Made by a program: the position numbers and the translations under genes. A stretch of 64,000 bases of DNA from Kurthia sibirica. Its GTDB lineage: Bacteria > Bacillota > Bacilli > Bacillales_A > Planococcaceae. The notes beneath the pieces are model-generated. The model was given only the letters and a program-made list of their open reading frames with translations. It was not told where the DNA came from and did no database searches. This document shows, piece after piece, positions 36,115 through 45,459 of the stretch. The stretch covers positions 1-64,000 of the forward strand of contig NZ_QFVR01000014.1 of assembly GCF_003143975.1 (NCBI RefSeq). The letters run 5' to 3'. Position 1 is the stretch's first letter, and each line of letters starts with the position of its first letter.

Positions 36115-36450
36115 TTATTTTTTAGCGTCTAAGCGTTCCTGTGTTTCTTCGTTATAATATTGCACAGTTGTTAGAGCACCTTCAGATACCATCTCTTTTT
36201 CTTCAAGTTGGTAATCTTTTTCTTCATCACCGGTAATACTATCATCAAATTCCGTAGGTGGTACCACCGTTGAATTGCCATTGCGTTTTTCTTGTAGCGA
36301 TGATTTTTGTGTTTCAATAAAATCATTCACCTTTGTTTTTGTACTATTAAATGCTTCTAAAGCTTTGTCTCTGTTTTCAGGTTTTCGTAAGTATGCATAA
36401 GCTCCTGCTGCCAATCCAGCTAATAATAATGATTTTTTTTTGTTTCCCAT
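36115..36450 (-). CDS. YtxH-like small membrane-anchored protein
   Basis: A 111-aa protein. A Lys-rich start precedes one short hydrophobic segment (LLLAGLAAGAYAYL, about 8-21). Then comes a charged helical part DKALEAFNSTKTKVNDFIE (about 28-46) and an acidic tail. The layout resembles YtxH-type stress proteins of Bacillales, many under SigB; this is only architectural similarity, and I see no SigB promoter. Single gene. Confidence 0.6.
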   Translation of the reverse strand: MGNKKKSLLLAGLAAGAYAYLRKPENRDKALEAFNSTKTKVNDFIETQKSSLQEKRNGNSTVVPPTEFDDSITGDEEKDYQLEEKEMVSEGALTTVQYYNEETQERLDAKK

Positions 36451-36685
36451 AATTTTCTCATTCCTTCCAGTTGATTCTCTTTAAAATAACTTATACCCTA
36501 GACGAAGCAAATTCAATCGTTTCCATGGTGTTTTTCATGTCATTTTTAAGATATCTTCATCAAAATTTGAAAATCCAACTTATATGTTTACTATTTAATT
36601 ATCTCATATTCTCTCTCTTTTTTCGAATGAAAGCAATGTTCTTGCGTTTCATTTATTTTCCATGTATACTAAATATAGATTCTAA

Positions 36686-36703
36686 AGTTAGTAATCACTA
36701 ACT
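36686..36703. promoter_or_regulatory. Putative TetR-type operator
   Basis: AGTTAGTAATCACTAACT, with 7-bp arms AGTTAGT/ACTAACT around four bases. The size and form are typical of TetR-family sites. It lies about 195 bp before the tetR gene. Confidence 0.45.
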
Positions 36704-36811
36704 ATTTTACAGAATATATAACAAAGAATCTGAATTTTAGCGTGTACTATTATGTTTTTATACATGACTTTAACGCTTTTACTATTTCGTCACTATATAT
36801 TCTTCGTCTTT

Positions 36812-36842
36812 GAGAGTAGTCGGAAGCTACTCTCTTTTTTTT
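36812..36842 (+). terminator. Orphan intrinsic terminator
   Basis: GAGAGTAG-TCGGAAG-CTACTCTC, then eight T. The closest plus-strand gene upstream ends 840 bp away and has its own terminator, so this may end a small non-coding RNA. Confidence 0.7.
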
Positions 36843-36897
36843 ATACATACTATTATGCTATCATAATCATGAACAACTAAAGTTTGGAGTGGGCTAC

Positions 36898-37488
36898 ATG
36901 ACAATAAAAAAAATGTCTAAAGGCGATCTGACAAAACAACGTATTTTACTTGTTGCACAAGAGTTATTTTATAAACATGGCTTCGACTCTACCTCTACTG
37001 CATCAATCGCTAAAAAAGCAAATATCTCTGAGGCGGCGATGTACAAATATTTTAAAAGCAAAAGCAAGCTACTCATTGCCGCAGTTGAGCCTACTATAAA
37101 ACAAAGTCGTCTTGCGAAAGATTATGAACCATTATCTAATGACCAGCTTGTTGATTTATGGACAGCTGATTTATTAGATAATATTTTAGTAAATAGACCA
37201 CAGTTTACAATATTATTCACCGAAGCTGTTCGTCATCCAGAAATCTCTGAGCAATACGTCGAACAAGTATACCAACGTACAAATGGTGACAATGAACTGT
37301 TAAAAAGAATGGAAGATGGTCGTTTGAAAAAACAAGATGTCATGTTTTTCCAAATAGGTATAATCGGGGCTATTTTAGCTATGATTCAGCATCTTCATAT
37401 ACATCAACAATTAACAACATTTACTGAGATGCCAATGGCTATCCAGCTATTCGCTACCACCGCTGTAAAAGGTTATTTACTCGCATGA
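36898..37488 (+). CDS. TetR/AcrR-family regulator
   Basis: A 196-aa TetR-type repressor. The N-terminal HTH reads ASIAKKANISEAAMYKYFKS (about 41-60), after RILLVAQELFYKHGFDSTS. The ligand domain is not assignable. ATG at 36898 has TTGGAGTG upstream; a GTG at 36889 would add three residues. No obvious target neighbour on the same strand. Confidence 0.9.
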   Translation: MTIKKMSKGDLTKQRILLVAQELFYKHGFDSTSTASIAKKANISEAAMYKYFKSKSKLLIAAVEPTIKQSRLAKDYEPLSNDQLVDLWTADLLDNILVNRPQFTILFTEAVRHPEISEQYVEQVYQRTNGDNELLKRMEDGRLKKQDVMFFQIGIIGAILAMIQHLHIHQQLTTFTEMPMAIQLFATTAVKGYLLA

Positions 37489-37501
37489 ACGAAAATTCTT
37501 A

Positions 37502-37529
37502 CCTTCCGACTTTCTCGGGAGGTTTTTTA
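37502..37529 (+). terminator. Terminator of tetR gene
   Basis: CCTTCCGA pairs with TCGGGAGG (one G-U), followed by TTTTTT. Confidence 0.75.
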
Positions 37530-37657
37530 CTATCGTAAAAACTTCTAAAAGAGCGTAGGCTTTTCATCGCCCTTTTGGGTACAGACTAAAATGAAATATT
37601 ACTTTTGAAGCTAGCGTTCTCACCATTTCTTTTAATAGCATGTTATTATGGACGAAT

Positions 37658-37693
37658 CTAAAAAGGCAATGAACATCAACAGCTCATTGCCTT
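37658..37693 (-). terminator. Terminator of the DUF4064-like gene
   Basis: AAGGCAATGA pairs with TCATTGCCTT; on the minus strand TTTTAG follows. Confidence 0.8.
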
Positions 37694-37698
37694 GCCTT

Positions 37699-38184
37699 TT
37701 AATTGTGTAATGTTTCTTTATCATGAGGATGCAGCTCATCCATTGGTTCTTTTCGTACAAAAAATAGAATGGCAGCAATATAAAATAAAATAGCCGTTAA
37801 TGTGACAACTCCAGAAAATACACCCGCCACTATTAATAGAAGGCCAATCTTTTTGTAGCTTGCACCTTTTTTCATTTGAAGCCAAGTGACAATAGCCAAT
37901 ATGATACTTACTATTAATGCACCTATAAGGACATAATTAAGCGTACTGGCTAACGGTACAATAGAATCCCAGACTTCTGTCACTTCTTCAACTGTCAACG
38001 GTTGACCCGTTGTATTTTTATTTTGTTCTTCAACGAATGTATCCAATAATAATGTATTTTCATTGATAAATTTGATGCCTACCATCAATATAATCCCTAC
38101 AATAATAAATAATAAATTGACGAGTGAAGCACTGACAATTAGTATTTTTTCTATCAGTCTATTCAATATGAACATCCCCTTCAT
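37699..38184 (-). CDS. DUF4064-like membrane protein
   Basis: About 161 aa with four predicted helices (about 15-37, 83-105, 115-130 and 130-145) and an extracytoplasmic loop of about 45 residues after the first helix. The arrangement and ending ILFFVRKEP fit DUF4064 proteins. The start is uncertain: ATG at 38184 or 38175, or TTG at 38166 giving MNRLIEK, which has AAGGGG at normal distance. Function unknown. Confidence 0.7.
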   Translation of the reverse strand: MKGMFILNRLIEKILIVSASLVNLLFIIVGIILMVGIKFINENTLLLDTFVEEQNKNTTGQPLTVEEVTEVWDSIVPLASTLNYVLIGALIVSIILAIVTWLQMKKGASYKKIGLLLIVAGVFSGVVTLTAILFYIAAILFFVRKEPMDELHPHDKETLHN

Positions 38185-38225
38185 CTAGCAGTTATTCTAC
38201 CTATTCTGTCATCAAAATATACCCA

Positions 38226-38277
38226 CAAAAAAAGGCTATACTGTTTTGAACTCGTGCATCATCAAAACAGTATAACC
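38226..38277 (-). terminator. Terminator of the YjdJ-like gene
   Basis: GGCTATACTGTTTTGA pairs with TCAAAACAGTATAACC; on the minus strand TTTTTTTG follows. Confidence 0.85.
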
Positions 38278-38290
38278 TCTCATTATTTAT

Positions 38291-38569
38291 TTACGCTTTA
38301 ATATCATCATATTCTGTTGAACGATTGAAGGCTGCCACGACATATGAGCATACTGCTTCAATTTTAAAGCCTTCTGCACGCGCATAATCGCTTACACGAT
38401 TAACTAGTTGCTTAGCAATCCCTTGACCTCGCAATGAATCATCAACAAAAGTATGTTCTACAACCAATATATCGCCTAATTGTGTCCACGAAATTTCTGC
38501 AAGTACTTTCCCGTCTTTTTCATAGATAAATGCGCCAGCACCATCTAATTGTTTTAAAGTAAATTCCAT
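38291..38569 (-). CDS. GNAT-fold acetyltransferase-like protein, YjdJ type
   Basis: A 92-aa minimal GNAT domain (YjdJ/Gcn5-like DUF). The CoA-binding pyrophosphate loop is RGQGIAKQL (about 47-55). Other residues include EHTFVDDSL. Such short GNATs are widespread in Bacillales and their substrates are mostly unknown. Monocistronic. Confidence 0.85.
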   Translation of the reverse strand: MEFTLKQLDGAGAFIYEKDGKVLAEISWTQLGDILVVEHTFVDDSLRGQGIAKQLVNRVSDYARAEGFKIEAVCSYVVAAFNRSTEYDDIKA

Positions 38570-38608
38570 ATGGTTAGCCCCCTTTTTTTAACATTCTACC
38601 ATAATTAT

Positions 38609-39583
38609 TTATTTTTTAATTGTTAGAGGTTTTAATTTCGCTTCAATTTCTGCGCGTTGTGGTTCCAAGAATGGTGGTAATGCCAATGTTTCTCCTAATA
38701 ATTCAACCGCTTCATCCGATGCAAAACCTGGCCCATCTGTAGCAAGTTCAAATAATATGCCATTTGGGTCGCGATAATAAATAGAACGGAAGTAATAACG
38801 ATCCACCTTACCTGATGTAGAATAGCCTAAATCATCAAATTTCGCCATCCATTGATCGTACTCTTCAAATGTATGAACACGTAGTGCAACATGATGAACA
38901 CTACCTCTACCCGGTCTTTCTACCGGCAAATCAGCACGTTCCTCAATATGGATTTCACCTGCTGGACCTCCCAACCCTGTAGAATAGACAATAATATCAG
39001 GTTGATTTTCAACTAAGGATGGATAGGTGCCGACTTTTTCAAAATTAAATGTTTCTGTTAAGACTTTAATAGTGGCTGCAGGATTTCGTAGAGTGAGTGT
39101 TACGCCACCTAAACCAACAATTGCATACTCAGTTGGAATACCTTCAACTGCCCAAGCCTCGCCGTAAGGAATACCTGATCCATCATCCACAACCAAGATA
39201 AAACGGGCCAAATCTTCATCTCGGAATGCGACTGTTGAGCGACCAAATCGATGTTCAATTTCACCATGTTCTATACCAAATTCTTCAAAACGTTTTAACC
39301 AAAACTTCAATGCATCTAAAGATTTCACTCGGAAAGCAGTATTATTAATACTTGATACGCCTTCATATGTTCTTCCAGCGATTGGAATATCAAAATAAGT
39401 CATATCTGTCCCAGGTGAACCAACAGCATCAGCATAAAATAAATGATAAGAAGATGTACTATCTTGATTGACTGTTTTTTTAACTAAGCGCATACCTAAA
39501 ATCGTTGTAAAAAAATGATGGTTCCGTTCTATATGAGAAGTGATAGATGATACATGATGAATACCGCCTAATGTTAATGACAT
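38609..39583 (-). CDS. Ring-cleaving dioxygenase, MhqA/MhqO-like
   Basis: A 324-aa two-module vicinal-oxygen-chelate protein. Metal ligands appear in GGIHHVSSIT (about 7), SVHHVALRVH (about 229) and ILFELATDGPG (about 277). It resembles MhqA/MhqE/MhqO of B. subtilis, which are induced by quinones through MhqR. A perfect 18-bp MhqR-like palindrome lies 32 bp upstream of the start, supporting a role in quinone detoxification. Confidence 0.9.
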   Translation of the reverse strand: MSLTLGGIHHVSSITSHIERNHHFFTTILGMRLVKKTVNQDSTSSYHLFYADAVGSPGTDMTYFDIPIAGRTYEGVSSINNTAFRVKSLDALKFWLKRFEEFGIEHGEIEHRFGRSTVAFRDEDLARFILVVDDGSGIPYGEAWAVEGIPTEYAIVGLGGVTLTLRNPAATIKVLTETFNFEKVGTYPSLVENQPDIIVYSTGLGGPAGEIHIEERADLPVERPGRGSVHHVALRVHTFEEYDQWMAKFDDLGYSTSGKVDRYYFRSIYYRDPNGILFELATDGPGFASDEAVELLGETLALPPFLEPQRAEIEAKLKPLTIKK

Positions 39584-39614
39584 AAAAAATGCCTCCTATT
39601 GATGTGTTTGAATT

Positions 39615-39632
39615 TATCTTGAATTCAAGATA
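39615..39632. promoter_or_regulatory. MhqR-like operator 1
   Basis: TATCTTGAATTCAAGATA, a perfect 18-bp palindrome matching the published MhqR pattern TATCTcgAAtTCgAgATA except at the variable centre. It lies just upstream of the dioxygenase gene. Confidence 0.8.
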
Positions 39633-39710
39633 TTAATATGTCTTTATAATAACATGATAAAAATTGAATTGCAAATAGTCTATTTATCCAATATTTTCTT
39701 ATATAAAAAT

Positions 39711-39745
39711 AAAAAAAGTCATTTTAGCATCTGCTAAAATGACTC
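39711..39745 (-). terminator. Terminator of the YpuA-like gene
   Basis: AGTCATTTTAGCA pairs with TGCTAAAATGACT; minus-strand TTTTTTTATTTT follows. Confidence 0.9.
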
Positions 39746-39754
39746 TACTACTAT

Positions 39755-40687
39755 TTAATTAAACCAACCTTTTACTGTATCAGCAAGGTTTTGGAAGAAT
39801 TCTTTGACACTAGCCCAAAAACCGGTATTGCTGTCCATATCATTTTTCAAATTACTTATTTTATCTTTTAATGTGTTATTAAACTGATCTAATTGTGAAG
39901 ACCATTTACTAAAATCGATATCTAATTTACTAATTTTATTCATTAAATCGATTAGTAATTGACGGTCTTGATCACTTAATTCAATTTTTAGCGTACTTAA
40001 TTTATCATCAACAATTTTCGCAACATCTTCTTTTGTTGCTGGTTTTTGTTCAGCTATCGATTGCTTGATCTCTGTTAATAATTGGCTTACCTTATCATCT
40101 GATACACCTGAATTTTTAGCTAAATCCGTTGCTACACCTAGTTCTTGATTAGCTACGTCAGTACGTTCTGGATCTAATTTTTTACCAGTCGTTACTTCGT
40201 ATGCTTTATAAATGCCTGCTAATGCAGAGTGTCCTGACACTTTTTTGGGTGCTGCCACATCCACTTTCGCATCTTCAATACCCGCTGTCAGCATGGCATT
40301 TGAATACATATCTGAAGTAACCTGCGTAATATTATCTGGTGTTACAATATTGATTACTAACCCTTCACCCTTGTCTGCAGGTGTGATTTTTGCAGATGAA
40401 TACAAGCGTGCACGCGCATCACCGTCTTGAATATATTTTGCAATATCTTCACCGGTAATTGTAATTTCTTCTGTTTCTTCATCGGCAGCTACGTTTAAAC
40501 TTGCTTTAACACTTGCTTTTTCATCAGCTGTTAAAGATGAACCATAGACTGCTATCGGCACTCCTAATTTTTCATTGACGCCACTAGTTGTTTGCGTAGA
40601 AGAACTAGCGTGACCGATAACAGGTGTTGCTACAGTTGTTGTCGTTAGGCATAGTGCTGCTAAAATGGCGAATGCTTGTTTTTTCAT
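39755..40687 (-). CDS. ypuA: Secreted DUF1002 protein, YpuA-like
   Basis: A 310-aa protein with a signal peptide (KKQAFAILAALCLTTTT, cleavage about residue 27). The DUF1002 core includes KLGVPIAVYGSSLT (about 41) and GEGLVINIVTPDNIT (about 106). The C-terminal 90 residues are helical, with coiled-coil potential (KISKLDIDFSKW, QLDQFNNTLKDK). YpuA homologues are exported; the function is unknown. Confidence 0.88.
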   Translation of the reverse strand: MKKQAFAILAALCLTTTTVATPVIGHASSSTQTTSGVNEKLGVPIAVYGSSLTADEKASVKASLNVAADEETEEITITGEDIAKYIQDGDARARLYSSAKITPADKGEGLVINIVTPDNITQVTSDMYSNAMLTAGIEDAKVDVAAPKKVSGHSALAGIYKAYEVTTGKKLDPERTDVANQELGVATDLAKNSGVSDDKVSQLLTEIKQSIAEQKPATKEDVAKIVDDKLSTLKIELSDQDRQLLIDLMNKISKLDIDFSKWSSQLDQFNNTLKDKISNLKNDMDSNTGFWASVKEFFQNLADTVKGWFN

Positions 40688-40743
40688 ATGATCGTAACTC
40701 CCCTCATTTTATTATATTCTACATACTCTACTACTATAATACG

Positions 40744-40795
40744 AAAAAAAGGAATAAAGGTTTCGATAAAATAAATATCATCGTCCTTCATTCCT
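40744..40795 (-). terminator. Terminator of mntR-cvfB
   Basis: AGGAATAAAGG pairs with CCTTCATTCCT; minus-strand TTTTTTTCG follows. Confidence 0.8.
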
Positions 40796-40804
40796 CTGTA
40801 CTTA

Positions 40805-41662
40805 CTATTTAATTGATGTCCAACCGTCTTGTTGTTCAATGCGCTCCGCTTTCATTAATGTACCAAGTGCACGTTTGAAAGAACCTTTACTCATATTGAA
40901 CATTTCTTTGATTTCATCCGGCGATGACTTATCTCCAAATGGCATTTTACCGCCAGCTTGCTCAAGATATTCAAAAATTTGTTCTGCATCAGCTGAAAGT
41001 CTTTCGAATACGCGAGGAAGCATTGATGCATTAACTGTACCGTCTTCCTTCACTTCGATTACACGAACGGATACATCAGAACCAAGACGTGGCTCTGCTT
41101 TTCTTTCAGATTCATGGACAAATATACGTACCGGTGAATCGACACCAATTAGGAAAGTTCCTACTGGTAATAAACGATATGGACGAGCGATGATATTTTT
41201 GTTGAAAATTTCTGGATCTGCATCTTCATACAAATCTAACATGCGATCTTCCGTTATTAAACGACCAAAAAGACCACCGTCACGGTCTGTACGTAATGTT
41301 AAATACAGATGATGTCCCGGTTGAGGCCAAAGTGATTTCAACTTTGGTAAATCCTCTGCAGGTACTAATACTTCACGCGAAGTACCGATATCAACATAAG
41401 CACCTTCACGATCTTTAACATGAAGTACTTTCGCCCAGCCGTACTCGTCTTTTTTAATATGAGGAACAGCTAAAGTTGCTGATAAACCACCACGACGATC
41501 GGCAAAGATAAACACCTCTACTTCATCACCTACTGCTAGTTCTTCAAGTACCTCTGATTCGTTCAATGGGAAATCCATTTCGTTGTTCGTTAAAACATAT
41601 TTTGATTCTAGTTTTTCTTTGACGAGTAGTTTTACTACGTCGCCTGATTCAATTTGCGTCAT
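40805..41662 (-). CDS. cvfB: CvfB-type S1-like RNA-binding protein
   Basis: About 285 aa from the ATG at 41662, which has AAAGGAGT upstream; a longer frame to 41722 overlaps the mntR stop and is unlikely. It has several S1-like OB folds (VGDEVEVFIFADRRGGLSAT, GAYVDIGTSREVLVP) and a C-terminal winged helix (FNMSKGSFKRALGTLMKAER), the CvfB/YitL layout. CvfB influences virulence-factor expression in Staphylococcus aureus. It follows mntR by 28 bp. Confidence 0.92.
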   Translation of the reverse strand: MTQIESGDVVKLLVKEKLESKYVLTNNEMDFPLNESEVLEELAVGDEVEVFIFADRRGGLSATLAVPHIKKDEYGWAKVLHVKDREGAYVDIGTSREVLVPAEDLPKLKSLWPQPGHHLYLTLRTDRDGGLFGRLITEDRMLDLYEDADPEIFNKNIIARPYRLLPVGTFLIGVDSPVRIFVHESERKAEPRLGSDVSVRVIEVKEDGTVNASMLPRVFERLSADAEQIFEYLEQAGGKMPFGDKSSPDEIKEMFNMSKGSFKRALGTLMKAERIEQQDGWTSIK

Positions 41663-41690
41663 ACTAATGACTCCTTTCATATGACTGCTT

Positions 41691-42110
41691 TTATTCAGCC
41701 TGATGATTTCTAACATTTTCAAGCTTTTGAATAATGTCGGGGTTTTGTTCTAAAACATGTATTAAATCTGCAATGCGGTCGATGGAAGTCCAGCTTAAAT
41801 GATGTTCAATACCTTCAACATCATTGTAGATCAGTTCTTCGTCCACGCCGATTAAGCGTAGCATTTTTTCTAGAAGACTATGTCGATCGACCAGCCTTTT
41901 ACCTAGCTTCATTCCTTTAGGGGTTAAAGATAAACCACGATATCGCTCATAAACTAAATAATCGTCCTTATCAAGTTTTTGAACCATCTTAGTTACAGAG
42001 GATGGAAGTACTGATAAAGCTTCTGCGATATCCGAGACACGTGCATAGCCCTTTTGATCAATTAGTAAATAGATCTGTTCGATATGATCTTCCATACTAG
42101 GTGTCGGCAT
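41691..42110 (-). CDS. mntR: Manganese-responsive regulator MntR
   Basis: A 139-aa DtxR-family protein. The Mn-binding residues known from B. subtilis MntR are visible: Asp8 and Glu11 in [10 protein letters not shown], His77-type in DRHSLLEKM, and Glu/His in [10 protein letters not shown]. The winged helix is [22 protein letters not shown]. It represses Mn uptake genes when Mn is bound. The coupling with cvfB suggests co-transcription. Confidence 0.95.
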   Translation of the reverse strand: MPTPSMEDHIEQIYLLIDQKGYARVSDIAEALSVLPSSVTKMVQKLDKDDYLVYERYRGLSLTPKGMKLGKRLVDRHSLLEKMLRLIGVDEELIYNDVEGIEHHLSWTSIDRIADLIHVLEQNPDIIQKLENVRNHQAE

Positions 42111-42225
42111 CCAAATTCCCTCTCTTTCAATATCTTATCCTTCTAGTTTACTACATGAGGAAGTAAAACGTAACTACTTCGAAAGAAAGGTCAATAATTT
42201 GTACTAATCAGAACGTTTTTACTTT

Positions 42226-43347
42226 TTAACGAGTAGTCGATTCGTCAATCATCGAGTAAACGCAAGTGTCTCTCAACTGTAGTCCACTGGCGTTTAATCT
42301 ATCATTTCTTAATATACCCTCAAAATCAAATCTTGCTCGTTCTGCTACTGCACGACTTTTAACATTATCGCGGTCACAACGAATTTCAATGCGTTTTGCA
42401 TCTAATTCTTCAAAAGCAAATTGGGCAATGCGAATCGTTGCTTCTGTCATATACCCTTGTCCTTCAAATTTTTCATCAACCCAATAGCCAATTTCAAATT
42501 TAGGAATCGTCCAATCGATATTGTGTAAACCCGAACTACCAATAAAATCACCTGTTTTTTTATCGAAGAGATGTAAACGTAAGTCTTGGCGTGCAAAAAA
42601 ATCTGCATGTGCTTTACGAATGGTCTCTTTTACTTGTTCATAAACTGGTTCTTGTTGCGCCCATATCATAAAGGGTTTCAATCCTTTTGCTGATCTAGAC
42701 ATGGCATCATACACCGCATCTGCATCCGTAAGTTCTGGAATACGAATCAGTAGTCGCTCCGATTCAAAAGAGGGTTCAAAATCCCAATTGATTTGAGGAG
42801 GCATTCTTTTTTCTTCCACATCGTCCCAACCGACTGGCGTTGTCGTACCAGCATCATAATCCTCACGCGTCATACCATAAGTAATCGCATCATAGTATTT
42901 CTTTTCTTTTGGCACATACCATGCTTTACGGAAATGTGCTTCTTTGACGAAACCAACACGTTCAAAAGTTCGACGCATCGCCACATTATCTTGACGTGTA
43001 TGACCTTCTAACCTTATTTTATTTTCAGGTAAGCCAAAAACATATTCCGTCACGAGATGTAAACCGATTAAACCATAGCCTTTTTCACGATATTGTTCAG
43101 CGATTCGTAAATCGAAAACAGGAATATCATCTTGTAAATCATATAGCTGTACGACGCCAACCTTTTGATGATCGTCATCTTCTATCCAAAATGTTTTTAC
43201 TTCTTCCGACTCATAACCACCTTCTTCAATCGCTTTTTCAATAATTTCTCTACCTGGATGCGATTGAACATGGTAAGGCCACACACTTGTCGTCAAAAAG
43301 TGAATAAGTGGTTCCTGTTCTTCAATTGTCCATTCTTTTAATTTCAT
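42226..43347 (-). CDS. Tandem (double) GNAT acetyltransferase
   Basis: About 373 aa with two complete GNAT domains. The first (about 1-165) has the CoA loop REKGYGLIGLHLV and NVAMRRTFERVGFVKEAHFR. The second (about 190-370) is of the RimJ/RimL type, with ERLLIRIPELTDADAVY, EGQGYMTEATIRIAQ and NVKSRAVAERARFDFEG. The ATG at 43347 follows GGGGGGAG. It begins 22 bp after the metal ATPase gene, probably in one operon. Substrates unknown; the fusion is real in this sequence. Confidence 0.88.
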   Translation of the reverse strand: MKLKEWTIEEQEPLIHFLTTSVWPYHVQSHPGREIIEKAIEEGGYESEEVKTFWIEDDDHQKVGVVQLYDLQDDIPVFDLRIAEQYREKGYGLIGLHLVTEYVFGLPENKIRLEGHTRQDNVAMRRTFERVGFVKEAHFRKAWYVPKEKKYYDAITYGMTREDYDAGTTTPVGWDDVEEKRMPPQINWDFEPSFESERLLIRIPELTDADAVYDAMSRSAKGLKPFMIWAQQEPVYEQVKETIRKAHADFFARQDLRLHLFDKKTGDFIGSSGLHNIDWTIPKFEIGYWVDEKFEGQGYMTEATIRIAQFAFEELDAKRIEIRCDRDNVKSRAVAERARFDFEGILRNDRLNASGLQLRDTCVYSMIDESTTR

Positions 43348-43369
43348 AAAATCTCCCCCCATACAACCA

Positions 43370-45457
43370 TTATTTCTGTATTTTTAATAATCTTAATGAG
43401 TTAAAAACGACAATTAATGTCGCACCCATATCTGCAAATATTGCAATCCACAATGTCAGCCAACCTGGTATAACAAGCAGTAGTGCAATTATTTTCAATG
43501 CCAATGCAAAAGTAATATTTTGTTTGATAATCGTTAGTGTTTTTCGACTCAAGCCAACAGAATAAGGTAATTTTTGAAGATCATCGGCCATCAATGCGAC
43601 ATCTGCTGTTTCAAGAGCAGTATCTGTACCGGCTCCACCCATCGCAATTCCTACCGATGCGGAAGCAAGTGCAGGTGCATCATTAACACCATCACCAACC
43701 ATCGCTACTTTATAGACTTGCTGTAGATCACGTATTACCACGAGTTTGTCTGCAGGCATTAAATCTGCTTTTATATCATCTAATGGCAACTTTTTACCGA
43801 TTGCTTGTGCAGTTGATTGCGCATCGCCAGTAAGCATCAGCAGCTTTTTGATTCCTAGTCGTTTTAACTTTTGAAGTACATCTACCGTATCTTCACGCAA
43901 CTGATCAGCAATTGCAATATAACCTGCAAACTGACCATCTATAGCCGCGACAATTAAAGAATTACCCGCATTTTGTAAAGCGGTCATTTCGTCTTCAAGC
44001 TCTTTAGAAACAGCTGTTTCTTCGGCAATCCAACGAACGCTGCCAATTTGTACAATCGATTCATTCACTTGTGCTCTAACACCCTTACCGGTTACCGATT
44101 GAAAATTGTTACTCGTTAACTGTACTGTATTTTGCATATGCGCATAATCGATTACAGCGCTGGCAAGTGGATGTTGGGAACTACGTTCTACAGCGATAAT
44201 ATACGCCAAAACATCCCTATTTTCAAGTGTTTGAAATTGCGCGGTAGTAACTGTTGGGACACCCTTTGTTAAGGTCCCTGTTTTATCAAACGCAATCGCA
44301 TCAACATGGCCTAACTCTTCTAAATGAATACCACCTTTGATCAATACGCCCTGCTTTGCCGCATTACCGATTGCCGTCACAATCGCAACAGGTGTTGAGA
44401 TAATAAGCGCACATGGACAACCTACTACTAGTACAGCTAACCCTTGATATACCCAACGTGCCCAATCACCTGTAATGAGTGATGGAATAACAGCAATTAA
44501 CAATGCGATTATCATAATAGCGGGTGTATAATATTTTGCGAAACGATCTACAAATTGCTGTGATGGTGCTTTTTCTGCTTGTGCTTCTTCCACTAAATGA
44601 ATGATTTTTGCAATGGTTGTATCCTCGACATGTTTTGTCACTTCTACTTCAAGTGCACCTGTATCATTTAGCGTTCCTGCAAAAACTTCATTACCTATCC
44701 CCTTTGACACCGGCATAGATTCTCCTGTAATTGCTGCTTGATTGACCGTTGACTGCCCCTTTATGACAACCCCATCCATGGCAATCTTCTCTCCAGGTTT
44801 AACGAGTAATAGATCACCAATTTCAATGGCTTCTGTTGGTACTTCCATTTGTTGATTTTGACGTCTTATTAGCGCTTTTGGTGGTGCGATATCCATTAGT
44901 GAGCGAATCGACTGGCGTGCCTTATCCATCGAATAGGCTTCAAGTGCTTCACTCACCGCAAAAAGGAATACGACAACGGCAGCTTCCTTCCATTCACCTA
45001 TAATGGCTGCACCAATAATTGCAATCGTCATTAATGTTTTCATATCAAAATCTAGTTTTAAACTATTTTTAAAACCATCAATGAATATCTCTGTACCACC
45101 AATAAGAATTGCCACTACAAAGAAGAAAATCGTTAACGGAGCTTTTTCACCAGCTGTCAACGATACGATGTAACCGATGACGACAAAAACCAAGGCAATT
45201 ACTGCGACAATATTCTCTCTTTTTTTATAAAAAGGTGTTTTAGGTGACAGATTACTTTGTTGTTGCCTCTGCACCTTTATACCGTCGAAAGCGCCTGCTT
45301 GATCAATGTCATCTTCTGTCACATCCCCCTCAATGATTACCTTTGATGCACCAAAATTCACTTTTGCCTCCTTGACATCTGGCAACTTATTTAAATTATT
45401 TTCAAATTTCTGAGCACAATTTGCACAGCTTAAATTGTCGATTCGGTATTCTTTCAT
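43370..45457 (-). CDS. cadA: Zn/Cd/Pb-exporting P1B-type ATPase
   Basis: About 695 aa. One N-terminal HMA domain with LSCANCA (about 9-15), CPC in VGCPCALIISTP (about 345), DKTGTLTKG (about 388), SSQHPLASA (about 425) and GDGVNDAPAL (about 590). The CPC-ALIISTP context is typical of the Zn/Cd/Pb group. The ATG at 45457 has AAGGAG eight bases upstream, better than 45463. It lies directly after a SmtB/CadC-type repressor gene. Confidence 0.92.
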   Translation of the reverse strand: MKEYRIDNLSCANCAQKFENNLNKLPDVKEAKVNFGASKVIIEGDVTEDDIDQAGAFDGIKVQRQQQSNLSPKTPFYKKRENIVAVIALVFVVIGYIVSLTAGEKAPLTIFFFVVAILIGGTEIFIDGFKNSLKLDFDMKTLMTIAIIGAAIIGEWKEAAVVVFLFAVSEALEAYSMDKARQSIRSLMDIAPPKALIRRQNQQMEVPTEAIEIGDLLLVKPGEKIAMDGVVIKGQSTVNQAAITGESMPVSKGIGNEVFAGTLNDTGALEVEVTKHVEDTTIAKIIHLVEEAQAEKAPSQQFVDRFAKYYTPAIMIIALLIAVIPSLITGDWARWVYQGLAVLVVGCPCALIISTPVAIVTAIGNAAKQGVLIKGGIHLEELGHVDAIAFDKTGTLTKGVPTVTTAQFQTLENRDVLAYIIAVERSSQHPLASAVIDYAHMQNTVQLTSNNFQSVTGKGVRAQVNESIVQIGSVRWIAEETAVSKELEDEMTALQNAGNSLIVAAIDGQFAGYIAIADQLREDTVDVLQKLKRLGIKKLLMLTGDAQSTAQAIGKKLPLDDIKADLMPADKLVVIRDLQQVYKVAMVGDGVNDAPALASASVGIAMGGAGTDTALETADVALMADDLQKLPYSVGLSRKTLTIIKQNITFALALKIIALLLVIPGWLTLWIAIFADMGATLIVVFNSLRLLKIQK

Positions 45458-45459
45458 CG

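Larger units (their letters stand above)
36451..36897. other. 447-bp gap with palindrome and orphan terminator
   Basis: No convincing gene. It holds the palindrome at 36686-36703 and a plus-strand terminator at 36812-36842 with no coding gene before it. A 76-codon open frame at 36471-36701 lacks a ribosome site and looks accidental. Confidence 0.5.

Noticed and set aside
36471-36701. 76-codon hydrophobic open frame on the plus strand
   Set aside because: No ribosome site, very AT-rich, and it covers the operator-like palindrome; likely accidental, though the downstream terminator keeps a small doubt.
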